A stretch of 64,000 nt of DNA from Mycolicibacterium hippocampi (lineage in GTDB: Bacteria > Actinomycetota > Actinomycetes > Mycobacteriales > Mycobacteriaceae): the NCBI RefSeq assembly GCF_010723735.1, contig NZ_BLLB01000001.1, positions 121,398-185,397 on the forward strand, read 5' to 3'. Position 1 is the first letter of the stretch. Each line of letters opens with the position of its first letter. Both the position numbers and the translations under genes were made by a program. This document shows positions 35,639 to 45,382 of this stretch, piece by piece. The notes under the pieces were generated by a model that was not told the origin of the DNA, ran no database searches, and saw nothing but the letters and a program-made list of their open reading frames with translations.

Positions 35639-36039
35639 CCAACTGGCTCATCGACAAATCGGCCTACACGCAACTGGTGGCCTCCCCAGACGCCCAGGCC
35701 TGGGTCGAGCGCATCGAACGCGGTCTCGTGCGCATGAGCACCGTCACCCGCCTACAGATCGGCTACTCGTTCCGCAACGGGCCGCAGGCCCGCAGCGAAT
35801 CAGGCGCACCGCCGCTGGCATTGATGCCGCTCGAGTACCTGACCCCAGCCGCCGAGGACCGCGCCGTGGGCGTGCAGCTCCAGCTGGCCGACCGTGGGCT
35901 GCACCGTGCCCCGGCGATCCCGGATCTGCTGGTTGCCGCGGTCGCTGAGATGGCCGGCCTCACCGTGCTTGCCCTCGACACGGACTTTGACCTGATCGCG
36001 CAAGTCACCGGACAAGCCGTCGAACGGCTCCGCCTATGA
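35629..36039 (+). CDS. vapC: VapC-type PIN-domain ribonuclease toxin
   Basis: A 136-aa PIN-domain protein. Acidic residues sit at Asp9 in NWLIDKSAY and in the C-terminal [11 protein letters not shown], as expected for a magnesium-dependent RNase that cleaves tRNA or rRNA in known VapC toxins. The GTG at 35629 lies 10 bases inside vapB; a second GTG at 35635 would overlap by four. The module probably aids replicon maintenance. Confidence 0.88.
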   Translation: MAVTNWLIDKSAYTQLVASPDAQAWVERIERGLVRMSTVTRLQIGYSFRNGPQARSESGAPPLALMPLEYLTPAAEDRAVGVQLQLADRGLHRAPAIPDLLVAAVAEMAGLTVLALDTDFDLIAQVTGQAVERLRL

Positions 36040-36085
36040 GCACACACGTGCGCAGCCGTCACCGTGCGGCAGGGAAGGCTTCGAC

Positions 36086-37642
36086 ATGACCGCACCGGAG
36101 GGCCAGCCCCCGCCGCCCACCCACATCGCCGGATACCGCGTCGAGCGGGTCCTGGCCGTCACGGCGATGGCGACCGTCTACCTGGTGCACAGTCCCACCC
36201 TGCCGCGCCGGGAAGTGCTCAAGGTGCTTCAACCCGAGCACGCCAACGGCGACCACGTTCGCGCCCAGTTCCTCCACGAAGCCGACATCACCGCCGGGCT
36301 CGAACATCCCAACATCGTGCGCGTGTTCAGCCGCGGCGAGACCGACACCGGCCAACTGTGGATCGCCATGGAGTACGTCGAGGGAACCAACGCCGAGACT
36401 GCGCTGCGCGACGGACAGATGACACCCGAGCGGGCAGTCCACATCATCACCGAGGTCGCCCGCGCCCTGGACTACGCGCACTCCCACGGGGTCGTGCACC
36501 AAGACATCAAACCCTCGAACTTCCTGATCGCCGCCCAGAAACTGCCGGGCGGTCTCGACCGCGTCGTGCTCACCGACTTCGGTGCCGCCCTGTCCCCCCA
36601 CAGCCGCGGAGCTGGCGACGGGCCAATGAGCGCCACCCTCGCCTACAGCGCGCCCGAAGTCATCACCGGGACAGCAGCTTTGGACGGACGCGCAGACGTG
36701 TACTCGCTCGCGTGCACGCTCTTTCGACTGCTGACTGGAGAACACCCTTACCCGACAGACGCCGGGGTCGGCGCCACAGTGAAAGCTCATCTGGACACCA
36801 CCCCGCCCCGGGTGTCCGACCGGCTCAGCTGGGCCTCACCACAACTGGACAGCGTGATCGCCAAGGCGCTGGCCAAGAATCCCGCTGACCGCTACCCCAC
36901 CGCCGGCGACTTCGCGGCCGCGGCTAACGCAGCACCCACCCTCCCCCTGCCCTTGGCGCCAGTAGCGCCGCGCGACGATCGCGACGAGCCGCCACCCCGC
37001 ACCGAGCTAGGCGGGGCCGAGTCCCACGGCGCAGCAGCGGATTTCATCAGCCTGCTCCCCCACACCCGTGCCGTCTCGCAGCGGCGCCAGCTGCTCGCAG
37101 CGATCGCAGTCGCCGGCGTGCTCATCGTCGCCCTCTCGGTGTGGCTTATCGGCCGCGGCTCCGACCCGCCCGACACCGCACCCACGGCGGCGCCACAGAC
37201 GACCAGCACGGCCCCGCCCGCAGCGCTTGAGGACCTCCGGCGGCTGCTCCCGTCCGGCTATCCCGCCGACGCATGCACCCCAGCACCATCCCCCGATAGC
37301 GCGACGGTGATCACCTGCGGACCAAACACCGACCCTGGTGGACCCCGCAGCGCCACCTACACCCTGGCCGCCGGACCCGAGGCGCTGCGCACCACATTCG
37401 ACCAGCTCGTCGAAACCACGACAGTGGTGGTCTGCCCCGGAAACATCCAGTCCCCCGGCCCGTGGCGCCGCAACGACACCCCCGCCGTCACCCGCGGAAC
37501 CGTGCTGTGCGGGCTGAGCAATGGCCGGCCGCGCGTGGTGTGGACCAACGACGCGCAACGGCTCATCGCCGACGTGCAATCCGATGGCCCCAACGACCCT
37601 CGGCTGGACCAGCTCTACGCCTGGTGGGGCACGCACTCGTAA
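36086..37642 (+). CDS. Membrane Ser/Thr protein kinase with atypical ATP loop
   Basis: A 518-aa PknB-type kinase from ATG 36086 (AAGG upstream). Kinase domain 15-290, membrane helix near 334-353 (LLAAIAVAGVLIVALSVWLI), and an extracellular domain with four Cys (DACTPAP, ITCGPN, VVCPGN, VLCGLS). Lys46 (EVLKVL), Glu65 and the metal-binding DFG at 164 are present. The glycine loop reads VLAVTAMATVYL without glycines, and the catalytic HRD is HQD. Mycobacterial receptor kinases sense envelope signals. The loop change suggests weak activity or a pseudokinase. Confidence 0.9.
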   Translation: MTAPEGQPPPPTHIAGYRVERVLAVTAMATVYLVHSPTLPRREVLKVLQPEHANGDHVRAQFLHEADITAGLEHPNIVRVFSRGETDTGQLWIAMEYVEGTNAETALRDGQMTPERAVHIITEVARALDYAHSHGVVHQDIKPSNFLIAAQKLPGGLDRVVLTDFGAALSPHSRGAGDGPMSATLAYSAPEVITGTAALDGRADVYSLACTLFRLLTGEHPYPTDAGVGATVKAHLDTTPPRVSDRLSWASPQLDSVIAKALAKNPADRYPTAGDFAAAANAAPTLPLPLAPVAPRDDRDEPPPRTELGGAESHGAAADFISLLPHTRAVSQRRQLLAAIAVAGVLIVALSVWLIGRGSDPPDTAPTAAPQTTSTAPPAALEDLRRLLPSGYPADACTPAPSPDSATVITCGPNTDPGGPRSATYTLAAGPEALRTTFDQLVETTTVVVCPGNIQSPGPWRRNDTPAVTRGTVLCGLSNGRPRVVWTNDAQRLIADVQSDGPNDPRLDQLYAWWGTHS

Positions 37643-38062
37643 TTAGCCGGGCGCCGCGCCGGCATCGCGCGGCAAACACACCCCCGACGCGGGCTCGGAA
37701 CGCAGCCCCTTCCACGACGCATGGCGCAAACCTTTGCCCGCGTGATACTCGCGGTAGGCAACCTCACCGACATACCGCGGCTTGAACCACTGGACCCCCG
37801 ACATCGACGCCCCCACCGCAACCGGCGGCGCGGAGACCTCAGTCCCGGCCAACAGTGTGGCCAGACGGCGACGCTCGGCACCACTAAAACCCGTGCCCAC
37901 CTGACCCAACAGCACGAGTTGTCCCGCCTCGTCGTGGGCGGCCAAGACCAGGGTCCCAACCTCGCCGCGATGGCCGGCGAACGCCCCCACGATCACCGCC
38001 TCGGTTGTCGCGCGCACTGGGCACTTAATCCAGTCCCGGGACCGGCCCGACCGGTATGGCGA

Positions 38063-38071
38063 ATCCAGCCG
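38063..38071. repeat. Left 9-bp target site duplication
   Basis: ATCCAGCCG, identical to 39502-39510 on the other side of the element. Confidence 0.85.
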
Positions 38072-39501
38072 GGTCAAGTCCATGGACGTGGTGTACGACG
38101 TCGTCGTGTGATTCTTCGTGGTGATGGTTCAGGCGGTCAGTGCCGCGGGGGTGTCCTCCTGTTCTGACGGGGTGTCGTTGACGGCGCGGGATTTGCTCAG
38201 CACGTCGAGTCCGAGGTAGCGCCGGGACTCGGCCCATTCGTCGTGCTGTTCGGCCAGCACGGCACCGACGAGGCGGATCAGAGCGCCCCGGTCGGGGAAG
38301 ATGCCGACGACGTCGGTGCGCCGCCGGATCTCCTTGTTCAGTCGCTCTTGGGGGTTGTTCGACCAGATTTGGCGCCAGATCTGCTTGGGAAACGCGGTGA
38401 ACGCGAGCAGATCCGGCCGGGCAGCTTCCAAGTGCTCGGCGGTCTTGGGGAGCTTGTCGGCGAGCGCATCGATGATCCGATCGTATTGGGCAGCAACCGA
38501 TTCAGTGTCGGGTTGGTCGAACACCGAGTGCAACAGGGTCCGCACCCACGGCCACGACGCCTTCGGAGTGACGGCTATCAGATTCGTCGTGTAGTGCGTG
38601 CGGCAACGCTGCCAGGCCGCGCCGGGTAGTGTCGCGCCGATCGCGGCGACGAGTCCGGCATGGGCGTCGCTGGTGACCAGTTTGACCCCGGACAGGCCGC
38701 GGGCGGTCAACGACCGCCAGAACGTCAACCAGCCGGCCCCGTCCTCAGCCGTGGTGACGTCGATGCCGAGGATCTCCCGGTAGCCCTCGGCGTTGACACC
38801 CGTGGCGATCAGGGCGTGCACATTGACCACCCGCCCGCCCTCACGCACCTTGAGCACCAGGGCGTCGGCGGCCACGAACGTGTACGGGCCGGCGTCCAGC
38901 GGTCGGGTCCGGAACGCCTCCACGGCGATGTCGAGCTCCTTGGCCATCACGCTGACTTGAGACTTCGACAGCGACGTGATGCCCAACGTCTCGACGAGCT
39001 TGTCCATCCGCCGCGTCGAGACTCCGAGTAGGTAGCAGGTGGCGACCACCGTGGTCAGGGCCCGCTCGGCGCGTTTGCGGCGTTCCAGCAGCCAGTCCGG
39101 GAAGTAGGAGCCCTGCCGCAACTTGGGAATCGCGAGATCCAAAGACCCTGCGCGGGTGTCGAACTGGCGGTGACGGTAGCCGTTGCGGGAGTTGGTGCGC
39201 TCGGTGCTGCGCTCGCCGTAGCCCGCTCCGCACAGGGCGTCGGCCTCAGCTCCCATCAGGGTGTGGATGAACGTGGCGAGCAGTTCGCGCAGCACGTCGG
39301 GATGGGTGGTGGTGAGTCGTTCGGCCAGCACGGCGGGCAGGTCGATATTGTGGGCAGCGGTCATCGCGTGTGTTCTTTCTTTGCTCGAGTGACTTTGACG
39401 GGTCTCTCGAAGAATCACGCGATGACCTTCAATCATTCGGCTACGACACGCCGGCGCTACTAATCAGGTCCGACTCGTACACCACTCTGCTGGACGCAAC
39501 C
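38072..39501 (-). mobile_element. IS1081-like IS256-family insertion sequence
   Basis: A 1,430-bp element bounded by imperfect terminal inverted repeats, about 20 of 27 matching. The left end starts GGTCAAGTCCATGG and the mirrored right end starts GGTTGCGTCCAGCAG; both contain GTGGTGTACGA. A 9-bp direct duplication ATCCAGCCG flanks it. It carries one transposase gene and splits a DNA ligase gene. Confidence 0.9.
38129..39364 (-). CDS. IS256-family transposase (IS1081-like)
   Basis: About 411 aa from ATG 39364. It is close to IS1081 transposase as recalled: MGAEADALCGAGYGERS, NSRNGYRHRQFDTRAGSLDLAIPKLRQGSYFP, SLSKSQVSVMAKELD, VNAEGYREILGIDV and FPKQIWRQIWSNNPQERLNKEIRRRTDVVGIFP. The DDE catalytic residues fall in FVAADAL, LVTSDAHAGL and the NPQERLN segment. 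IS256 enzymes move by a copy-out mechanism giving 8-9 bp duplications. The frame is intact, so the element may be active. Confidence 0.95.
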   Translation of the reverse strand: MTAAHNIDLPAVLAERLTTTHPDVLRELLATFIHTLMGAEADALCGAGYGERSTERTNSRNGYRHRQFDTRAGSLDLAIPKLRQGSYFPDWLLERRKRAERALTTVVATCYLLGVSTRRMDKLVETLGITSLSKSQVSVMAKELDIAVEAFRTRPLDAGPYTFVAADALVLKVREGGRVVNVHALIATGVNAEGYREILGIDVTTAEDGAGWLTFWRSLTARGLSGVKLVTSDAHAGLVAAIGATLPGAAWQRCRTHYTTNLIAVTPKASWPWVRTLLHSVFDQPDTESVAAQYDRIIDALADKLPKTAEHLEAARPDLLAFTAFPKQIWRQIWSNNPQERLNKEIRRRTDVVGIFPDRGALIRLVGAVLAEQHDEWAESRRYLGLDVLSKSRAVNDTPSEQEDTPAALTA

Positions 39502-39510
39502 ATCCAGCCG
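39502..39510. repeat. Right 9-bp target site duplication
   Basis: ATCCAGCCG, matching 38063-38071. Confidence 0.85.
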
Positions 39511-40239
39511 TTTACACACGATGCCCTCGTGGTGCTGATCAGCGCATATAGCGAGCATGTCGGCAGGCGCGACATCGGTCCAATGCCTAGGCACCGTCAG
39601 TGCTGGCGAACTCTCCATCACCATCAGCGTGTCCAACAGCTCGCGGCGCTCCCGGTAAGGCCAGTGCGTGATGTCTTCGCCCTCGATGTTCATCACATCG
39701 AAGGCTAGAAAACGCGTGGGAACCTCACGCACGAGCTGCGCGCCGGGCCGCCGCTGCTGAGGCCACCGCCGCTGAAGCCGTCTAAACGACGGGCGGCCGT
39801 GCTCGTCGACGGCGACGATCTCACCGTCAAGGACCATCCGACGGCCACCGACCGCAGCCGCGACGGCGGACAACTCGGGGAAGGTTTCAGTGATGTCCGC
39901 CCCATTGCGAGACGTCACCCGCACGCGGCGATCAACAGTCAATATTCCCCGCTGGCCATCAAACTTCACCTCTACAGCAAACTGACCGCCGCGCGGGGCC
40001 GGTCCCAGCGTCGCCAACATGGGCGCAGGGGCCACGAGGCGGTCGGGGGACAACGATGCGCGGGTCACGCTTCGAAGGTACCCACCGGTGGCAGCGGGTC
40101 ATTGTCACCGCGTCAGATGTAAAACCATGTCGCAAATCTCGATCGTCTGGCCAGAGGATTTGCAGGTGTCTCAAATGTTGCGGCGAACAGTCTGGTCTCA
40201 TTTACGTGGCGAATCGTGGGTATCAGCCCCAGCCGCGAT

Positions 40240-42189
40240 TTAGCTCCCGTCGAGCAGCTTGATCACCTTGCTACTGGTCTTCACGATGTGATGGCTAGGC
40301 GGCAGGAAGGGAAACCCTGAGCTAAGCAAGTACAGCTGCAATGACGCCATCCCGTACTTCGATGCCTTCGCGCGCCAGTTCGCGATCAGCTCGATCATGT
40401 TGGGATTGCTGCCCCACGTCGCCCCCATATCGGCCATCCCTTCAAGCAGCTGGAGGTCGGATATCGGGACGATGCCGGGGGCGTACACCTGGGGCGAAAG
40501 ATGCTTGAAGGCCTTATAGCCACGCAGAGTGATGTCGAACTGGGTGAGCAGCCCGTTGACCACGCCGGCGTCGGGCACGATGACGAGCGGGGTGTACATC
40601 GTCTTCGTGTCGACCTTCTCGTTCTTCCAGCCTCCGTGTTCTTTGACGAGGTCGATTGTCGAAAGCAGCTGCCTGAACTTGCCCTTACTGGCGTCGGCGA
40701 AGATCTGCTCGACCTCGGCGCTGTACTCGTCCCATGTCGCCAGCCCCTGTGCCGCTTTGTCTTTCAGCGCGTGGTTGGTCGCGTCGATCACGATGCAGTG
40801 TTCTTTACCGAAAATCATCCAGTCGCACAGCGAAGGCGTCTCCTTTCTCGTCCACGCGGACTGCATATCGCTTTCACCGACGATTGTGGTTAGGTGCGGG
40901 CACTTGCCGACGATGCGGTGCAAAATCCCGCCGACGAAGATCTCGAACGCGTCGCACATGGCGGTCTTGAACCGATTTTGGAGGCTTCTGGTGCTCAAGC
41001 TAGCCCACGCCTCGAAATAGAGTTGCGAGCCGCACAGCCGATCGATCGCCCATTGATGACGCAGCATCACCACGGTGTTGTCGTCGACCGTCAGGAAGGG
41101 AAATCGCGTCAGCGTGTAGCGCTGATTGCCGATTGCTCCCTTTTTGCGATCGCCTTCCAGCTCGATCCTGTACTGGTCCAACGGCCTTGCCATGTTGGCG
41201 AACAACAAGTCGATGGCGCTCTCGGCGGCGCCGTCGGCGAGCAGCTCCTGGCGGGTGAATCGGATCTGATGGGTATTTCTGCTGCGCTTGATGATTCGGG
41301 CGCCGAGGCGCATCACGTCGAGCAGTTCGACACCTGACGCAATCTTGAACGACTCGGCGGGCGTGGCGCCCAACCCTTTGGTGTTCGATTTCGGTGCCCA
41401 CTGTGTGAACCACAGGTCGTAGGTGTTCGAAAGCGCGATCTCGTATTTCAGCGGCTGATTGAATAGTGACGACGCAATTTCATTTTGGATATGAGGCTTG
41501 GCGTACTCGTGGGTTTCCTCAAGGTTCATCTTCGGCAGTTTTTCCCAGAGCTTGGCCTTTTCGGCGTCGGTGGGCACGTCGCCCGCGAATTCTTCGTCCG
41601 AATTCTGTTCGGATGTAATCGACAACAGTAGGTACACCAGCGTATTTCGCTCAATCGGTGGTGCCGCCTCATCCGGCGATGCGTACTCAATAATCTCGCG
41701 CTGCAGCTGAGCGGTGGCCCGTGGAGACACAAGGTGATCGTTGTAAGTGATCATGCGGTTCACGGCTTTCTCGCACACGCCGCCGCTGCCCCCGGCGGCG
41801 AGGAAATCGCCTTCGACGAGTTGGACGTCCTGCGTGGTGGTGTAGGCCACGTCCCACTGTCCCTGTAGGCGTGCGACAGTTTCGAGCGCGTCGTAGAGGT
41901 TGACGTCGGCGAGCAGGTCGCGCCGTTGCTCGCCAGAAAGTGGCGTGAGGCCGAAATGCCCGCAGACCATCAACTGCCCCTGTGTGCCAAGGAAACCCAT
42001 CAGCTGCGAAATGGGGTCACCGCCGCCCCCGCCACTACCGAAACCCGCAGCAGGTAGAGGCATCCACGGCGGCAACGAGCCGTTGGTGCCGGCCTTTGGC
42101 ATGGGTCCGGCGTTGCCGGCGCCGTTCTGCTGGCTCTTCTGCTCGCTTTTCGCGGCACGCTCGCGTCGGATTCGCGCCCCTTTACCCAC
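40240..42189 (-). CDS. Large hypothetical protein of a three-gene cluster
   Basis: A 649-aa protein of unknown function. The basic start MGKGARIRRERAAK is followed by a Gly/Pro linker and helices. The C-terminal half contains PSLCDWMIFGKEHCIVIDATNHALK, where CDWMIF ... VIDATN resembles the strand pair of PD-(D/E)xK nucleases; this is weak. No signal or membrane segment is seen. The coding DNA is visibly less GC-rich than its neighbours, suggesting recent transfer. It is the last of three same-strand genes, 195 bp after the second. A phage-defence or nucleic-acid role is only a guess. Confidence 0.7.
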   Translation of the reverse strand: MGKGARIRRERAAKSEQKSQQNGAGNAGPMPKAGTNGSLPPWMPLPAAGFGSGGGGGDPISQLMGFLGTQGQLMVCGHFGLTPLSGEQRRDLLADVNLYDALETVARLQGQWDVAYTTTQDVQLVEGDFLAAGGSGGVCEKAVNRMITYNDHLVSPRATAQLQREIIEYASPDEAAPPIERNTLVYLLLSITSEQNSDEEFAGDVPTDAEKAKLWEKLPKMNLEETHEYAKPHIQNEIASSLFNQPLKYEIALSNTYDLWFTQWAPKSNTKGLGATPAESFKIASGVELLDVMRLGARIIKRSRNTHQIRFTRQELLADGAAESAIDLLFANMARPLDQYRIELEGDRKKGAIGNQRYTLTRFPFLTVDDNTVVMLRHQWAIDRLCGSQLYFEAWASLSTRSLQNRFKTAMCDAFEIFVGGILHRIVGKCPHLTTIVGESDMQSAWTRKETPSLCDWMIFGKEHCIVIDATNHALKDKAAQGLATWDEYSAEVEQIFADASKGKFRQLLSTIDLVKEHGGWKNEKVDTKTMYTPLVIVPDAGVVNGLLTQFDITLRGYKAFKHLSPQVYAPGIVPISDLQLLEGMADMGATWGSNPNMIELIANWRAKASKYGMASLQLYLLSSGFPFLPPSHHIVKTSSKVIKLLDGS

Positions 42190-42384
42190 CGGAATTCAGA
42201 CCTCTCTTATCGAGCAGCCCGTCGCATCTAACGGCTCGACGGGTCGCCTGCCCTGTTCGCGTATCGACCGCCGTAGCGCGGCCAGCCTCCGCAACTCGTC
42301 GCTAAACTCGTCGCGGGAGCACACTGGTTCGATATTAAGGCCGTTTCCGACAGATTTCGAACATTCATTCGCCTCTGGGGGTCA

Positions 42385-43341
42385 TCAGCGGCGCCACACG
42401 TGAACACGGTCGGTCTTGAGCGGAGCGCCATCTGGGCCCTTGACGTACGGGGCGATCCACTTCGGGCGCCGATCGGCATGGTTGGGCCCACACGCCTGCT
42501 GACGCCAATGACCGCCCACCCACCATCGGTGTCGGTACTGACGGTCACCCGATGAACCATCGCGTTCCGGGGGCGGGTTCATGGGTCGTCGCAACTCGAT
42601 GATGCTCACCCGGTCCGGGTCCGCGGCCGCACGAGAGGATTCCTCGGTCTGCGTCGACGGTGCACTGCCGAGGACGCGGGTGGAGGCGACGGTGGGTTGG
42701 CCCATTAGGAGCCAGGCCGCTCCGACGACACTCACCAACGGCGACGCCTCAGCCGATCGGGCCACCTCAGCGGTGCGCGGCACTAACGGCTGTAGCAGCA
42801 GCGTCGGGTTGGTCACCCACAGTGGCGAGGACACCCCGTAGGGGGCGAGCAGCTCGGGGTTCTTAGCCAGGCGTGACAACGGCTGAATTTGCAGCACCCC
42901 GTCGGGGCGAGACCACCACCACACCCCATCCCACGAAACCTCGGTAGGATCGTTGGGGCTCAAAGCATTCCATGGCACACTTCCGGCCGGCTTTGCCCAA
43001 CACAACAGCCCAGTCGGAGCCGGTGCGGCGACAGCGGGCGTCCACTCCGGAAGGGAGTCGGCGGCATCGAGCGCGACGTCAACCATGTCGCGTGAAACCC
43101 AGTACAGCTCAGCATGTTTGATGATGTCGGCTTCGCCGCTCATCTGACTCAACGTCTCGGCCAGTTTCGCCTGCAGCCGCTTCAACCTTCGAAGGCTCTC
43201 CCCCGCAGCTCCCAGGGCCTCGGACGGTTCTGCAAGGGCGCTGGATTGGTGGTCGACAAGGCTGTCCAAAGCGTTGCACCACTGCCGGCGAATGTCGGGC
43301 AGGCCCGGTGCCGCCCACGGAGTCGCTTTGCGGCGGCTCAT
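42385..43341 (-). CDS. Hypothetical protein with conserved Trp/His C-terminal motif
   Basis: A 318-aa protein. The N-terminus is helical (SLRRLKRLQAKLAETLSQMSG). The middle reads ADSLPEWTPAVAAPAPTGLLCWAKPAG then WDGVWWWSRPDGVLQI. The C-terminus YRHRWWVGGHWRQQACG then RRPKWIAPYVKGPDGAP and VHVWRR is a motif recalled from actinobacterial plasmid and phage proteins, probably a small beta domain that may bind metal or nucleic acid. Function unknown. It starts 15 bp after the upstream cluster gene ends. Confidence 0.65.
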   Translation of the reverse strand: MSRRKATPWAAPGLPDIRRQWCNALDSLVDHQSSALAEPSEALGAAGESLRRLKRLQAKLAETLSQMSGEADIIKHAELYWVSRDMVDVALDAADSLPEWTPAVAAPAPTGLLCWAKPAGSVPWNALSPNDPTEVSWDGVWWWSRPDGVLQIQPLSRLAKNPELLAPYGVSSPLWVTNPTLLLQPLVPRTAEVARSAEASPLVSVVGAAWLLMGQPTVASTRVLGSAPSTQTEESSRAAADPDRVSIIELRRPMNPPPERDGSSGDRQYRHRWWVGGHWRQQACGPNHADRRPKWIAPYVKGPDGAPLKTDRVHVWRR

Positions 43342-43356
43342 CGCCGGCCCGCCGTT

Positions 43357-43812
43357 CTAGCCGAGACCATCGGCGAACTCCATGACGGTTGCCGCCTGCT
43401 CCTCAATGAGAGAGACGAACTTCGGGATCGACTGCGTCGTCATGCGTGAGGGCAACTCCTGCGCCACCGCCCTGAGGCGGGCGCCGGCGGCCCGTAGTTC
43501 GGCCTGTTGCACCTCGCGGCTCACCGGAGACGGCGTCACATAGGTCAACACCGCCCGCAATTCGGGAAACCGGATGGCCTCCCCGCCGAGCTGCTCGTTG
43601 AACAGCCGCGCATGAGTGCCATCGGCGTGAGCCCAGCTGCGCATCTCCGATTCGAGGTAGGCGGCTATCACGTGCAGTGCCGTCGGTGTGGCGGCGGCGA
43701 TGGTGGATGCCCCGGCTCGGCCGTACGTGCGGACGGTCTCGGCGAGGTCGCGAACCTCGGTGACCACCTTGGCCAGGTAATTGATATCAACTTGCACATC
43801 GAAGTCGGGCAT
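43357..43812 (-). CDS. Hypothetical helical protein, first gene of the cluster
   Basis: A 151-aa protein from ATG 43812, with AGGA upstream. It is almost entirely helical: YLAKVVTEVRDLAETVRTYGRAGASTIAA, VIAAYLESEMRSWA, AELRAAGARLRAVAQELPSRM. No family is recognised. The frame continues upstream to 44379, but that part lies in the structured repeat A1 and is not coding. It forms an apparent operon with the 318-aa gene. Confidence 0.6.
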   Translation of the reverse strand: MPDFDVQVDINYLAKVVTEVRDLAETVRTYGRAGASTIAAATPTALHVIAAYLESEMRSWAHADGTHARLFNEQLGGEAIRFPELRAVLTYVTPSPVSREVQQAELRAAGARLRAVAQELPSRMTTQSIPKFVSLIEEQAATVMEFADGLG

Positions 43813-43955
43813 ACCAGCGATCCTAAGGGCGCGGCGCACCGCTGATCTGCAAAGATTCCCCCACTCACACCAGCTGTACTCCAGTCGGGGAGATGGCACT
43901 GCCGTGCCCGACGCGGCACGTACCCGACACACGCCCCTGGCCTTGCCTGTGGTTC

Positions 43956-44160
43956 TGCCTTTCTGGCCCTCCGATTGTGGCCGGCGATCCGCTCCGCGCA
44001 AGGCCACGGCCTCCGCTGCGCTGCGGGCCCACAGGCTCGGGGCAGCCCCCCACAAACGTTCGCTGCGCTCACCCGGGACCTGCCCCGCCCGGACCTTTGC
44101 ACTCCACGGCCCTCTACCGGCCCAAATCTCCAGTGCCAGAAGGCAAAAAGAACGGGCGGG
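43956..44160 (+). repeat. Structured repeat family A, copy 1
   Basis: About 205 bp. The outer stem is TGCCTTTCTGG (43956-43966) with CCAGAAGGCA (44136-44145), and the inner stem is GGCCGG with CCGGCC. It ends 10 bp before the PP-loop gene. Nearly identical to copy 2. Confidence 0.85.
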
Positions 44161-44170
44161 AGACCCCACG

Positions 44171-45382
44171 ATGAGCACCCAGGCACACCATGAGCAGGCC
44201 AGCCTCTTCAGCGACGACACCAGCACACGCCGCCACCCCCGGCATGTGCTGTCGTATGGCCTCGGATTGGACAGCACGGCGGTCCTACTGCGCTGGCTCA
44301 CCGACCCGTCCAGCCGTGACTTCGACCTATCCGACCTGGTGGTCATCACCGCCATGACCGGAGACGAATTCAGTGCCACCGGGGCCGACGTCGAGCGCTA
44401 CGTGCTCCCCGAGCTACGTCGCCACCGGGTCCGGTTCGTCCAGGTCGGCCGCCACCAGCTGCTCACCACCGCCGCCGGCGAGGGCATCACCACCTTCAGC
44501 GACACCACCGAACCGGACCGACTCTTCGTCGAGGGGGCCTACGCGCTGTCGACGGAGATGCTCACCGCCGGCACCCTGCCGCAGCGCGGCGGTGCCCGCA
44601 AATGCAGCGCCCGAGCCAAGGGCGCGGTCCTCGACCCGGTGATCGCCCGACTCACCGGCGGGCAGCCCTATCAGCATTACGTCGGCTTCGAGGTCGACGA
44701 GATGGGCCGCGCCGAGCGCGACGCCGCCTACAACACAGCCGCACGAACCGGCCGCTACCCCCTGATCCAATGGGGATGGACGAGAGCTGACTGCGACACC
44801 TTTGTCTACAACCTCACAGGACGCAGATGGCTCAAAAGTGCCTGCAGCTATTGCCCTTTCGCGCTGAGCTCGGCACGAGGCGTGCAGTCGACGCTGCAGC
44901 GTTACGCCGCTGATCCCGCAGCCGGAGCGCTGGCCCTGTTCATCGAACACGTCGCGGTCTGTATCAACGACAAGCAAACCCTGCGCCCGACTGGCCGCCT
45001 CTACGACGATGTTGCCGCTGCTGGTCTGACCGGTGTCCTTGACCTATTCCACCGCCGCCTCGACGACACCGAGCACGCGATCTACGAAGTGCGCCGGGTG
45101 GCCAAGGTTCGCAGGACCGGAACCAGGCCGGTCATCGCCCGGTCAGTGCGTCTGCTCGATCGTGGATCTCGCGCCGGGATGGCAGCCGTACTACTGGGCA
45201 TGCCCGGGCAGCTGCACACCGGCAACGACGGCATCGCGCGCAGCATCGCGCTGCGCCGCGGTGAGACGCCGCCATGGGCAGAGCGGTTCTATGTCGCCTG
45301 CCCGGCCGTCGTTGCGGACAAGGCCAGACCCCACTTCGAGCGCTGGTTCGCCGAGGTGGCCGGCGATGTCGCACTGTTCTGA
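44171..45382 (+). CDS. PP-loop ATPase / PAPS-reductase-like protein
   Basis: A 403-aa protein from ATG 44171 (GGGAG upstream). The nucleotide loop is VLSYGLGLDSTAVLLRWL, the SxGxDS form of adenine-nucleotide alpha-hydrolases such as PAPS reductase and DndC. A cysteine pair occurs in LKSACSYCPFAL, and QRGGARKCSARAKG is another conserved block. Solitary members are common on phages and plasmids. DndC-like relatives act in DNA sulfur modification and PAPS reductases in sulfate assimilation; neither pathway is in the window. It is the first gene of the array. Confidence 0.75.
   Translation: MSTQAHHEQASLFSDDTSTRRHPRHVLSYGLGLDSTAVLLRWLTDPSSRDFDLSDLVVITAMTGDEFSATGADVERYVLPELRRHRVRFVQVGRHQLLTTAAGEGITTFSDTTEPDRLFVEGAYALSTEMLTAGTLPQRGGARKCSARAKGAVLDPVIARLTGGQPYQHYVGFEVDEMGRAERDAAYNTAARTGRYPLIQWGWTRADCDTFVYNLTGRRWLKSACSYCPFALSSARGVQSTLQRYAADPAAGALALFIEHVAVCINDKQTLRPTGRLYDDVAAAGLTGVLDLFHRRLDDTEHAIYEVRRVAKVRRTGTRPVIARSVRLLDRGSRAGMAAVLLGMPGQLHTGNDGIARSIALRRGETPPWAERFYVACPAVVADKARPHFERWFAEVAGDVALF

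Larger units (their letters stand above)
37643..40068 (-). pseudogene. ATP-dependent DNA ligase interrupted by an insertion sequence
   Basis: The N-terminal part (39511-40068) has the nucleotidyl-lysine motif EVKFDGQRG, FLAFDVMNIEGED and GIVCKRL. The C-terminal part (37643-38071) continues with LDSPYRSGRSRDWIKCPV and an OB-fold region. The two halves join at KRLD when the element at 38072-39501 and one copy of the 9-bp duplication are removed. The family is the LigC/LigD-type bacterial ATP ligase used in end joining. The insertion breaks it between motif IV and motif V, so no active ligase is expected. It is convergent with the kinase gene. Confidence 0.9.
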
